From contig JAAYQW010000101.1 of NCBI GenBank assembly GCA_012519115.1, forward strand, positions 1 to 33,841: a stretch of DNA of 33,841 bases. Reading direction: 5' to 3'. The notes beneath the pieces are model-generated. The model searched no databases. It was given only the letters and a program-made list of their open reading frames with translations, and was not told the DNA's origin. This document shows, piece by piece, positions 9,183 to 15,805 of the stretch. Numbering within the stretch: position 1 is the stretch's first letter; the number at the start of each line of letters is the position of its first letter. Origin of the DNA: Spirochaetales bacterium. GTDB taxonomy: Bacteria > Spirochaetota > Spirochaetia > Sphaerochaetales > Sphaerochaetaceae. Both the position numbers and the translations under genes were made by a program.

Positions 9183-10231
9183 GCATGCTTCCCGAAGGCG
9201 GTGTAATAGAGATCGAGGAGGGTGATCGCGGTCATCGCTTCGATGACGACGACCGCTCGAGCGCAGATACACGGATCGTGGCGACCGGCAACGGTCAGCC
9301 TTACATCGTTTCCTTCTTTGTCAACCGTCCGCTGCTCGATGCTGATCGAGCAGGTCGGCTTGATCGCGGCTTGGAAAACGATCTCCTGACCGCTGGAGAT
9401 TCCGCCCAGGATGCCTCCGCTGTGGTTGCTCAAAAACCCGTCTTTGGTCCGCTGATCATTGGCATGGCTGCCTCGCATCGCGGACAAGGCGAACCCGTCG
9501 CCGAATTGAATCCCTTTTACCGCTCCGATTGAAAGGATCGCGTGGGCGAGGAGCGCGTCGAGTTTTCCGAACACCGGTTCCCCGAGACCGGCCGGAGCTC
9601 CCCGGACGATGCATTCGATGACCCCTCCGATCGAGTCGTTTTCCTTTCGGACCGTTTCGATGAGTCGGACCATCGAGGCGGCCACTTCCCGATCGGGACA
9701 GTTGAGGATCGGATCGGGATCTTCCCAATCGCGCTTCGTCGCGACAAGGCCGCCCACTTGGACGACTCCCGCTTGAACCGTGATTCCCCGTTTGGCCAGA
9801 AGCTGTTTCGCCAACGCTCCGGCGGCGACCCGGGCACTGGTTTCCCTCCCGCTTGAGCGGCCTCCGCCGCGGATATCGCGAATTCCATACTTCTTATGAA
9901 ACGTCCAGTCGGCATGACCGGGGCGGAATACATCCTTGAGGTGGGAGTAGTCACCGGGGCGCTGGTTGGTTGACTCGAGGATCATCGCGATCGGAGTCCC
10001 TGTGGTGACGCCTTCATACAAGCCGCTTAATACTACCAGTCTGTCAATCTCGCTTCGCTCCGTTCCGGCGGGGTTTGACCCCGGACGGCGGCGATCCATC
10101 TCTTTTTGAATCGCTTCAAGATCGACGGCGAATCCGCTTTCAACCCCGTCGACGATGACCCCGAGAGCCGGTCCGTGAGATTCGCCGAAGGTGGTGACGG
10201 AAAAATGATTGCCGAATGTGTTGTGACCCAC
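9179..10231 (-). CDS. aroC: Chorismate synthase
   Basis: Makes chorismate from EPSP, the last shared step to aromatic amino acids; needs reduced FMN. The 350-residue protein starts MGHNTFGNHFSVTTFGESHG, a family signature, and contains RPGHADWTFHKKYGIRD, GGGRSSGRETSARVAAGA and GGISSGQEI, all conserved FMN/substrate segments. Length is normal. The start is GTG at 10231 with AAGGAG five bases before it; that ribosome site overlaps the end of aroK, whose stop is two bases away. The gene is third in a five-gene leftward operon. Confidence 0.97.
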   Translation of the reverse strand: MGHNTFGNHFSVTTFGESHGPALGVIVDGVESGFAVDLEAIQKEMDRRRPGSNPAGTERSEIDRLVVLSGLYEGVTTGTPIAMILESTNQRPGDYSHLKDVFRPGHADWTFHKKYGIRDIRGGGRSSGRETSARVAAGALAKQLLAKRGITVQAGVVQVGGLVATKRDWEDPDPILNCPDREVAASMVRLIETVRKENDSIGGVIECIVRGAPAGLGEPVFGKLDALLAHAILSIGAVKGIQFGDGFALSAMRGSHANDQRTKDGFLSNHSGGILGGISSGQEIVFQAAIKPTCSISIEQRTVDKEGNDVRLTVAGRHDPCICARAVVVIEAMTAITLLDLYYTAFGKHA

Positions 10232-10233
10232 GT

Positions 10234-10749
10234 TTACTCCTTCAGACCAAGGGAATCGAGAACCAATTCAACGTTCGCCTCCTTGGCTTGGCCGAAGGGT
10301 AATTGTATCAAATGGTTGCAGTCCTTGGAATAGCGTCGATTCCGCCGTTCGTACAAACGATGAAACGATCCTTCAACATCATTCTCATCCAAAAATGGAG
10401 GGATTCCTCCGCGGAGAATCCGCTTCAGGAGATGTGCCTCTTCGACATATAAGTACACAAGGATTCCATATTTCTTGATCAGCTTCATCAATGGATCGTT
10501 GTCGGCGGCTCCGCCGCCGAGGCTGATGACGAGATTCTCCTCTCCGATAATCGTTTTCAGCACTTCGACCTCCAACCGTTGGAAGGCTTCTTGACCTGAA
10601 ACACGGTAAAACGTCCGAATCGGTTCCTTGATCTTCTTTTCAATCTCCTGATCGAGGTCATACCATCGGCGGCCCAACCGTTGAGCAAGCAGCTTTCCGA
10701 TCGTGGTTTTCCCGCTGTGCTTGATTCCACATAAGAAGATGTGGCCCAT
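10234..10749 (-). CDS. aroK: Shikimate kinase
   Basis: Phosphorylates shikimate with ATP. The 171-residue protein has the P-loop GIKHSGKTTIGK near the start, WYDLDQEIEKK with the substrate-binding aspartates, SGQEAFQRLE (equivalent of FRxxE) and the LGGGA glycine triplet. The lid segment RGGIPPFLDEND lacks one of the usual arginine pairs but fits the position. ATG at 10749 is preferred over an ATG seven codons upstream because GAGGATTGAG precedes it and it begins directly at the P-loop strand. One base separates it from the stop of the membrane-protein gene upstream. Confidence 0.93.
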   Translation of the reverse strand: MGHIFLCGIKHSGKTTIGKLLAQRLGRRWYDLDQEIEKKIKEPIRTFYRVSGQEAFQRLEVEVLKTIIGEENLVISLGGGAADNDPLMKLIKKYGILVYLYVEEAHLLKRILRGGIPPFLDENDVEGSFHRLYERRNRRYSKDCNHLIQLPFGQAKEANVELVLDSLGLKE

Positions 10750-10750
10750 C

Positions 10751-11221
10751 TCAATCCTCAAACAGTTCAACCCAGGCGAGAGGGGCGGTGTTGGTTCGGG
10801 GAACTACGGAACGGTTTCCCGCAAAGCGCTCTTTCCGCCGTTTTTCCCGATCGATCAGCTGGCGGCTTTCGATCTTCGCCTGATAACGGGCTTCATGAAG
10901 GTTTTTTCTCATATCCGCCTCATAGCGATTGATTCGGATCGTTTTCTTCAGGGCGTAATGAAAGGTGATGATGAGCAGGTACCACAGGAGAGAAAGACCG
11001 AGAGGCTGATAGGTAAGAAGGCCGCCGGGAGCGGCAAACGCATTCGGGTTGCTGGCTACCGTGTAGAGGGTAAGCGCGTTCGGGACGATCAGAAAAAGGG
11101 TGAGCAGGAGGGGGATGAACCAGTACAGACCTTGACGCGAAAAAAGAAAGCGCAGGCAAGATCCGAAGGCGAGAAAGTTCAGCAATAGTGTCAGTAACGG
11201 CAACGCGTAGATTGCAACCAT
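10751..11221 (-). CDS. Small membrane protein of unknown function, first gene of the aro-helicase operon
   Basis: I do not recognise this protein. The chosen ATG at 11221 has GGAGG four bases upstream and gives 156 residues. Three hydrophobic stretches are visible: about 3-22 (IYALPLLTLLLNFLAFG), about 33-55 (WFIPLLLTLFLIVPNALTLY) and about 75-93 (LGLSLLWYLLIITFHYAL). After them comes a basic, helical cytoplasmic tail rich in Arg, Lys and Glu. An in-frame ATG at 11254 is possible but has no ribosome site. The stop lies one base before aroK, so it is translated with the shikimate genes, although nothing in the sequence suggests an aromatic-pathway role. Confidence 0.7.
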   Translation of the reverse strand: MVAIYALPLLTLLLNFLAFGSCLRFLFSRQGLYWFIPLLLTLFLIVPNALTLYTVASNPNAFAAPGGLLTYQPLGLSLLWYLLIITFHYALKKTIRINRYEADMRKNLHEARYQAKIESRQLIDREKRRKERFAGNRSVVPRTNTAPLAWVELFED

Positions 11222-11237
11222 TGATCCTCCGCTAGAA

Positions 11238-11265
11238 TTGATTACTTTTTCCATGATATCATAAT
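11238..11265 (+). promoter_or_regulatory. Promoter for dgt with palindrome over the -10
   Basis: TTGATT (11238-11243) and CATAAT (11260-11265) are 16 bases apart. A perfect 10-base palindrome ATGATATCAT (11253-11262) overlaps the -10 and lies between the divergent dgt and membrane-protein genes, so it could be an operator for either. Confidence 0.5.
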
Positions 11266-11286
11266 CACCGGACATTGGGGAATGGT

Positions 11287-12438
11287 ATGAAGTTGCACAA
11301 TGAGATCGACCACGAGCTTTTGACGCAGCGGATTCGACCACGGGAGGTCGATGTTCGCGGTCCGTTTTATCGCGACACGACCGCGATCATCCACTCGTCG
11401 GCGTTTCGCCGCCTGAAGCAGAAAACCCAAGTGTTCTTCGCCCCTTCAAACGACCATATCTGCACCCGGATGGAGCACTGCCTCCACGTCGCTTCGATCG
11501 CATCGACGATCTGCAAGGGGCTCGGTCTCGACAGCGATCTGGCGTGGGCGATCGGAATGGGGCACGACCTGGGACACACTCCTTTCGGCCATACGGGGGA
11601 GAAGATTCTCTCCAGGAAGATGGAACGAAGCGGCTTGGGCGACTTTGAACATGAGAAGCACTCCCTGAGGGTGGTCGATTTTCTCAGCGAACAGGGAAGG
11701 GGATTGAACCTCACCTATGCGGTACGGGACGGAATCGCCTTTCATAACGGGGAACACCTCGTGAAATCGATTCGACCCACCTTTGAAGTGCGGGATTTGA
11801 CGAAAGATCTGCGGAACCAGGCGATTCTTCCGGCCACCTATGAAGGGACGGTAGTCCGTTTCAGTGATACGATCGCCTATCTTGGACGGGATTTCGAGGA
11901 TGCGTGCCGGCTGGGAGTGATCGACAAAGGAGCGCTTCCGCCAAGGGTGGCGGCGAAGCTGGGCAAATCGAATGCGCAGATCATCGATACGCTCGTCAAC
12001 GACATCATTCTTCATTCCAACCCCGTTGAGGGCATCTCCTTCAGTGACGAGCTCTTTCCCGTCATCGAAGAGATGATGAAATTCAACTATCGTGAAATCT
12101 ACAAAAGCCCGATGCTGGAGGGATATGAGCGATATTTTGAGCGCCTCTTCACCCTCATCATCTCCTATTTGCAGACTCTCCTGGCGGAGTGCGGCGATGA
12201 TGAAGAATGTTACAAGGATGAGCGCAACATGCTGGCGATGGGATTCTATCACCACAAGCAGGAGATGGAGCAAGCGTATATCGCCCATGATGGAAACGTC
12301 GATCGCCTCGTCTACGATTATATCGCCGGAATGAGCGATCACTTCGCCCTTGATTGCGCCAATGAGATTCTCAAGCCGGAACACCTCAATGATGCGATCG
12401 AACAATCACTGACCGGCAAATGGTTTGATGTCCGTTAA
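11287..12438 (+). CDS. dgt: dNTP triphosphohydrolase (dGTPase-like, HD domain)
   Basis: Removes triphosphate from deoxynucleotides, lowering dNTP pools. The 383-residue protein shows YRDTTAIIHSSAFRRLKQKTQV at the N-terminus, the family signature, then the metal-binding HD residues: RMEHCLHV (His about 64), MGHDLGHTPFGHTGE (His-Asp 93-94) and the distal FSDTIAYLGRD. Length matches the shorter, non-E. coli class. ATG at 11287 is used; a TTG at 11275 is also in frame, and the ribosome site (GGGGA) is weak for both. Its stop shares TTAA with the stop of nrdR on the other strand. Confidence 0.92.
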   Translation: MKLHNEIDHELLTQRIRPREVDVRGPFYRDTTAIIHSSAFRRLKQKTQVFFAPSNDHICTRMEHCLHVASIASTICKGLGLDSDLAWAIGMGHDLGHTPFGHTGEKILSRKMERSGLGDFEHEKHSLRVVDFLSEQGRGLNLTYAVRDGIAFHNGEHLVKSIRPTFEVRDLTKDLRNQAILPATYEGTVVRFSDTIAYLGRDFEDACRLGVIDKGALPPRVAAKLGKSNAQIIDTLVNDIILHSNPVEGISFSDELFPVIEEMMKFNYREIYKSPMLEGYERYFERLFTLIISYLQTLLAECGDDEECYKDERNMLAMGFYHHKQEMEQAYIAHDGNVDRLVYDYIAGMSDHFALDCANEILKPEHLNDAIEQSLTGKWFDVR

Positions 12439-12899
12439 TTCAATTCTTTGTCCAGTTGTTTGATCTCGCCGATGAACTGCTCGATGTCATTGAACGCCTT
12501 GTACACCGCCGCAAATCGGACGTACGCGACCAGATCGACGGTCTTCAATTGCCGAAGCGCTTCTTCTCCAATCTCGGTGGATGAGATTTCGCGTCTGTTA
12601 CCGAGTTTGAGCATGATCGCGTCTTCAATATTCTGAAGCAGGGTCTCGATCTGATGTTCGCTGATCGAGAGCTTCTCCGTGCAGGAGCGGATTCCACGGC
12701 CGACTTTGGAGATATCAAACATCTCCCTCCGGCCGTCGCGCTTGATCACCATCACCGGTTTATCTTCGATCCGTTCATAGCTGGTGGATCGATACCCGCA
12801 AGAGAGGCACTCACGTCGCCGCCGGATCGCACTCCCGCTGGCGTTCTGTCGTGATTCGAGGACTTTATCTTCCAATGAGGAACACCGAGGGCACCGCAT
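12435..12899 (-). CDS. nrdR: Transcriptional repressor NrdR
   Basis: NrdR senses ATP/dATP and represses ribonucleotide reductase genes. The 154-residue protein opens with a zinc ribbon (Cys 3, 6, 31, 34 in RCPRC and ECLSCG) with the Arg-rich AIRRRREC between, followed by the ATP-cone (VMVIKRDGRREMFD, then VGRGIRSCTEKL). ATG at 12899 has a near-ideal AAGGAGG five bases away; the frame continues upstream through non-coding leader. No NrdR box was recognised beside this gene and no nrd gene lies in the window. The pairing with dgt, another dNTP-pool gene, may be meaningful. Confidence 0.96.
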   Translation of the reverse strand: MRCPRCSSLEDKVLESRQNASGSAIRRRRECLSCGYRSTSYERIEDKPVMVIKRDGRREMFDISKVGRGIRSCTEKLSISEHQIETLLQNIEDAIMLKLGNRREISSTEIGEEALRQLKTVDLVAYVRFAAVYKAFNDIEQFIGEIKQLDKELN

Positions 12900-12952
12900 C
12901 TTCACCTCCTTATCACCCTCATAGTACAAAGAGAAAGAGTAAAACGCAATCG

Positions 12953-13009
12953 CTAGTGGTATTTCCCGGATATTCTTCCCGGTATTCTTAAAGAATACCA
13001 CTAGGGAAG
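12953..13009. promoter_or_regulatory. Nested inverted repeats in the nrdR leader
   Basis: CTAGTGGTATT (12953-12963) is perfectly inverted at 12994-13004. Inside, GGTATTCTT (12981-12989) is inverted at 12991-12999, and CTTCCC (12975-12980) is inverted at 13004-13009. The right-hand arm can therefore pair with either of two partners, but not both. It lies 54-110 bases before nrdR on its transcript. It may be an operator dyad or a switching RNA leader. Confidence 0.55.
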
Positions 13010-13056
13010 TCTGCCTCTGCAACATTTGTGTAATAAGGATAAAAATGTGTGAAGAT

Positions 13057-13086
13057 TTGTTGTAATATACTAAGCCTTGTGATAAT
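13057..13086 (+). promoter_or_regulatory. Promoter for the ACT-domain gene
   Basis: TTGTTG (13057-13062) and GATAAT (13081-13086), 18 bases apart, precede the gene; AAGGAGG follows just before the ATG. Confidence 0.5.
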
Positions 13087-13106
13087 AATAACAGAAGGAG
13101 GATGGA

Positions 13107-13766
13107 ATGGCCGAGTCAGTATCCAGTTGTGTTAAACGTATCGTAGACAAATCTCCCTTTATCGGAGAGATGCTCACCCTTGGGATTTTATCCTTTTCCA
13201 ACTATGCCGCGCTCATCGGCGACGAAGTCGAACGAGCCCTCGGAAAGCCGGCCAAAAGCAGTGCGATCGTTATGGCGCTGAGGCGCTATGGGGAAGATCT
13301 GAAGCGATCCAATCTGGTTCGTGATACCGCCAACGTCGATTACCAGATCGTCATGAAAACGAACATTTTCGACATCAATCTCGTTCGACGCGATTCCTTC
13401 ATCGGCAAGCTCGGATCCCTGTATAACCAGATTTCCACCGAGAAAGGAGACTTTCTCAATATTACCCTGGGCAGTCATGAAATCTCCCTCGCGGTGAGTG
13501 AGAAATACCGCTCTCTCATAAAAGAACTGACCAAGGATGAAGAGATCCTCAACAAGGAAGATGATCTTGTCGCACTCTCGCTGGTATTCACCGGGGACTT
13601 TCTTCAGACTCCGGGAATCGTCTATGAGGCGGTGCGGCATCTTGCCTGGCAGCAGATCAATGTCATTGAAATCGTTTCAACGATGAATGAACTGACGTTC
13701 GTCATCTCGCGGGAGGATTCAATGCGGGCCTTCGATGTTCTGCAGAGTTTTTTACGTGTTCAATAA
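13107..13766 (+). CDS. ACT-domain regulatory protein, aspartate-kinase-like C-terminus
   Basis: A 219-residue protein. The first 75 residues (IVDKSPFIGEMLTLGILSFSNYAALI, then VMALRRYGEDL) look like a small helical DNA-binding-type domain seen in a family of conserved hypothetical proteins. The C-terminal half (about 110-219: ISLAVSEKYRSLIKEL, GDFLQTPGIVYEAVRHLAWQQINVIEIVSTMNELTFVISREDSMRAF) is typical of paired ACT domains such as those of aspartate kinase, which bind amino acids. The strong ribosome site AAGGAGG supports the ATG at 13107. The role is unknown; an amino-acid-responsive regulator is a reasonable inference. It overlaps the start of the next gene. Confidence 0.7.
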   Translation: MAESVSSCVKRIVDKSPFIGEMLTLGILSFSNYAALIGDEVERALGKPAKSSAIVMALRRYGEDLKRSNLVRDTANVDYQIVMKTNIFDINLVRRDSFIGKLGSLYNQISTEKGDFLNITLGSHEISLAVSEKYRSLIKELTKDEEILNKEDDLVALSLVFTGDFLQTPGIVYEAVRHLAWQQINVIEIVSTMNELTFVISREDSMRAFDVLQSFLRVQ

Positions 13767-14217
13767 GCTTACCCTAGTTTCCTCGCCGGTCGGAGGTGGA
13801 AAGACGCGCTATCTAGCTCAAATGAGACTTCCCGCGTCTCATTGCGGGGTGATCACATCCTCAAATATCGAGAAGACGATCTATCACATCCAGGACCTCT
13901 CAAGCGGAGAGAAACGATTGCTCCTCAGTGAAGAACAGACCCCAAATGCTCGAAGATTTGGTCGTTTTTTCGTTCTTCAAGAAACATTCGATTGGGCGAA
14001 TGAACGGATCGTCAGCAACCTTCCGACTTGCAGTGTTGCTGTTTTTGATGAAATCGGACGGATTGAACTCGAGGGATGGGGGCTGCAGCCATCCTTTCTC
14101 AAGGCTCTTCAGACACCGGATATCGAAATCTACGCTACTGTCCGCGACACCTTCCTCGGACAAGTGATCAGAGCTTTTGACTTGGAAGAAAGAATCTCAA
14201 GAATCATCAATTTGTAG
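13756..14217 (+). CDS. THEP1-like nucleoside-triphosphatase (P-loop)
   Basis: A small P-loop NTPase of about 153 residues. Near the N-terminus is SSPVGGGKTRYL (Walker A). In the middle is AVFDEIGRIELEGWG, matching the DEIGxxE Walker B signature of THEP1/NTPase_1 proteins; FGRFFVLQETF corresponds to the family's GF segment. Function in bacteria is not settled. The start is uncertain: GTG at 13756 puts the P-loop strand right at the N-terminus, as in relatives, but ATG at 13735 is also in frame. Neither has a good ribosome site. Both overlap the end of the ACT gene, which suggests translational coupling. Confidence 0.72.
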   Translation: MFNKLTLVSSPVGGGKTRYLAQMRLPASHCGVITSSNIEKTIYHIQDLSSGEKRLLLSEEQTPNARRFGRFFVLQETFDWANERIVSNLPTCSVAVFDEIGRIELEGWGLQPSFLKALQTPDIEIYATVRDTFLGQVIRAFDLEERISRIINL

Positions 14218-14225
14218 AAACGCTC

Positions 14226-14275
14226 TATACTGAGAAGGTCTTGTTTTTCCATGGCTTCTTGCAGTATACCCTTCT
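14226..14275 (+). promoter_or_regulatory. Promoter plus inverted repeat before the queuosine transporter
   Basis: TATACTG (14226-14232) is inverted as CAGTATA (14262-14268); next to them AGAAG and CTTCT also pair. Within it TTGTTT (14241-14246) and TATACC (14265-14270) form a weak promoter with 18-base spacing. If used, the mRNA would start about 5 bases before the ATG. AGAAGG (14233-14238) can alternatively pair with CCTTCT (14270-14275). No preQ1 aptamer motif was seen. Confidence 0.45.
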
Positions 14276-14281
14276 AAGTGT

Positions 14282-14980
14282 ATGAATGAATTGTTTTGGT
14301 TCGGAATGCTCGTCGTCAACTTCGTGTTCATCCTGGTCGCCTTTCGATTATGGGGGAAGATCGGATTGTTCGCATGGATTCCCGTCAGCATCATCGTGGC
14401 GAATATCCAAGTAACGAAGAACGTGTCGCTCTTCGGTCTGGAAGCGACATTGGGCAATATCGTGTATGCGACCTCGTTTCTGGCTACAGATATCCTCGGT
14501 GAGTTTTTCGGAAAGAAAGAGGCGTATAAAGCGGTCGGAATCGGATTTTTCAGCTTGGTCGCGATGACCGTGCTGATGCAGCTTGCGTTGATCTTCACGC
14601 CGTCTCCCTCGGATATCGTACACGGTTCGATGACTGCGATCTTCTCCCTGATGCCGAGAATCGCCCTCGCTTCCCTTGTTGCATACCTCTTGAGCAATCT
14701 CCATGACGTGTGGGCATTCGCCTATTGGAGAGAAAAGAAACCGGGGCGAAAGACGCTCTGGATGCGCAACAACTACTCCACTTTCATCAGCCAGCTGATC
14801 GACACGGTTATCTTCACCACAATCGCTTTTCTTGGTGTCTATCCGTGGGAAGTGCTCCTGCAAATCGGAATCTCGACGTATCTCCTGAAATGGATCGTAG
14901 CGGTGCTTGATACCCCCTGCATCTATCTTGCCCGCAGCTGGGTCGATCGAGGGTATATTCCTACCGATCAGCGACTTTGA
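14282..14980 (+). CDS. Queuosine-precursor transporter, YhhQ/VUT-1 family
   Basis: YhhQ-family proteins import preQ0/preQ1 for queuosine modification of tRNA. The 232-residue protein has about six hydrophobic segments (MLVVNFVFILVAFRLW, IGLFAWIPVSIIVANIQVTK, FFSLVAMTVLMQLALIF, IALASLVAYLLSNL, ISQLIDTVIFTTIAFLGVYPW, ISTYLLKWIVAVLDTPCIY). The family core is very clear: VTKNVSLFGLEATLGNIVYA, then TSFLATDILGEFFGKKEA. No ribosome site precedes the ATG, which fits a leaderless or nearly leaderless mRNA. Its last 20 bases overlap the end of the convergent phosphatase gene. Confidence 0.88.
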   Translation: MNELFWFGMLVVNFVFILVAFRLWGKIGLFAWIPVSIIVANIQVTKNVSLFGLEATLGNIVYATSFLATDILGEFFGKKEAYKAVGIGFFSLVAMTVLMQLALIFTPSPSDIVHGSMTAIFSLMPRIALASLVAYLLSNLHDVWAFAYWREKKPGRKTLWMRNNYSTFISQLIDTVIFTTIAFLGVYPWEVLLQIGISTYLLKWIVAVLDTPCIYLARSWVDRGYIPTDQRL

Positions 14981-15761
14981 TCTTCCGCTGCAGATCGACG
15001 ACTCCGGCGATCGTTCCGGCAAGGATGAACCGGCCTGTATTCTTCCGTTCTTTCAACAAGCGGTCCGTGTAGGTGACGCGTTGTCCGTCTTCATACAGGA
15101 GACGGTAGCCGAAGTGACAAAGCACCGCGTGGGCGGCGCAAAAATCCCAGACGAAGACCGAAGAGTTCATCGCGCCCTGGATCTCGGGGTAGATCACCGG
15201 GGCGAGAAGATGAAGAATCGCCGATCCGAAGACCCGGATCTTCCCGTGAAAATTGCTGAAGTCACAAAACCGATGGCCATTTGAGGACATCGCGACTTGA
15301 TGCATCGTGTCTTTTGGGAGATTCGGGGAAAACGGTTTGCCGTTAAGGAGCAGCTCTTTTCCGGGATCGAGGCGGACAAACAGATTATCGACTCCGAGAC
15401 CCATCCGGGGGGCGCTGATCATCGCGCCCACCGGGTTTCGTTCCTTATCAAGGATGCCTACAGCCACCGCCCATGTCGGCAGTCCCTGGCTGTACCCGTC
15501 GGTTCCGTCGATCGGATCGATTACGAACGTGTATGGAGCTTCATCATCGAATGGATCGATCGCTTCTTCACTGATGATGTTCACCTCAGGAAGATGGGCT
15601 TTGATGAAGGAGGTGAGGCGGTCGCTGATCGTCATGTCAACCTCGGTGATCACCGTTCCGTCATTTTTGAAGGAACGGAGGACCGAACCTTGGCGTTCCT
15701 TTGCATAGGTTCCGCACCGGACGACCTCTTCAGCCAGCAGATCGAGGAACTCGTTTTTCAT
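14961..15761 (-). CDS. Inositol monophosphatase family protein
   Basis: Mg-dependent sugar- or nucleotide-phosphate phosphatase of about 266 residues. Signatures: TEVDMTISDRL, NIISEEA (metal Glu), FVIDPIDGTDGYSQGLPTWAVAVG (DPIDGT metal motif) and VWDFCAAHAVL (the second WD motif). Members include inositol-1-phosphatase, CysQ and fructose-bisphosphatase; the sequence does not decide among them. The ATG at 15761 is chosen because MKNEFLDLL fits; a TTG at 15773 is also possible and neither has a strong ribosome site. Confidence 0.85.
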   Translation of the reverse strand: MKNEFLDLLAEEVVRCGTYAKERQGSVLRSFKNDGTVITEVDMTISDRLTSFIKAHLPEVNIISEEAIDPFDDEAPYTFVIDPIDGTDGYSQGLPTWAVAVGILDKERNPVGAMISAPRMGLGVDNLFVRLDPGKELLLNGKPFSPNLPKDTMHQVAMSSNGHRFCDFSNFHGKIRVFGSAILHLLAPVIYPEIQGAMNSSVFVWDFCAAHAVLCHFGYRLLYEDGQRVTYTDRLLKERKNTGRFILAGTIAGVVDLQRKIKVADR

Positions 15762-15805
15762 TCTCTTGCACAACCTTTTTTCACGTGGTACGGTAACAGG
15801 CGCTT

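Noticed and set aside
14218-14281. preQ1 riboswitch before the queuosine transporter
   Set aside because: The conserved aptamer core and A-rich tail are absent.
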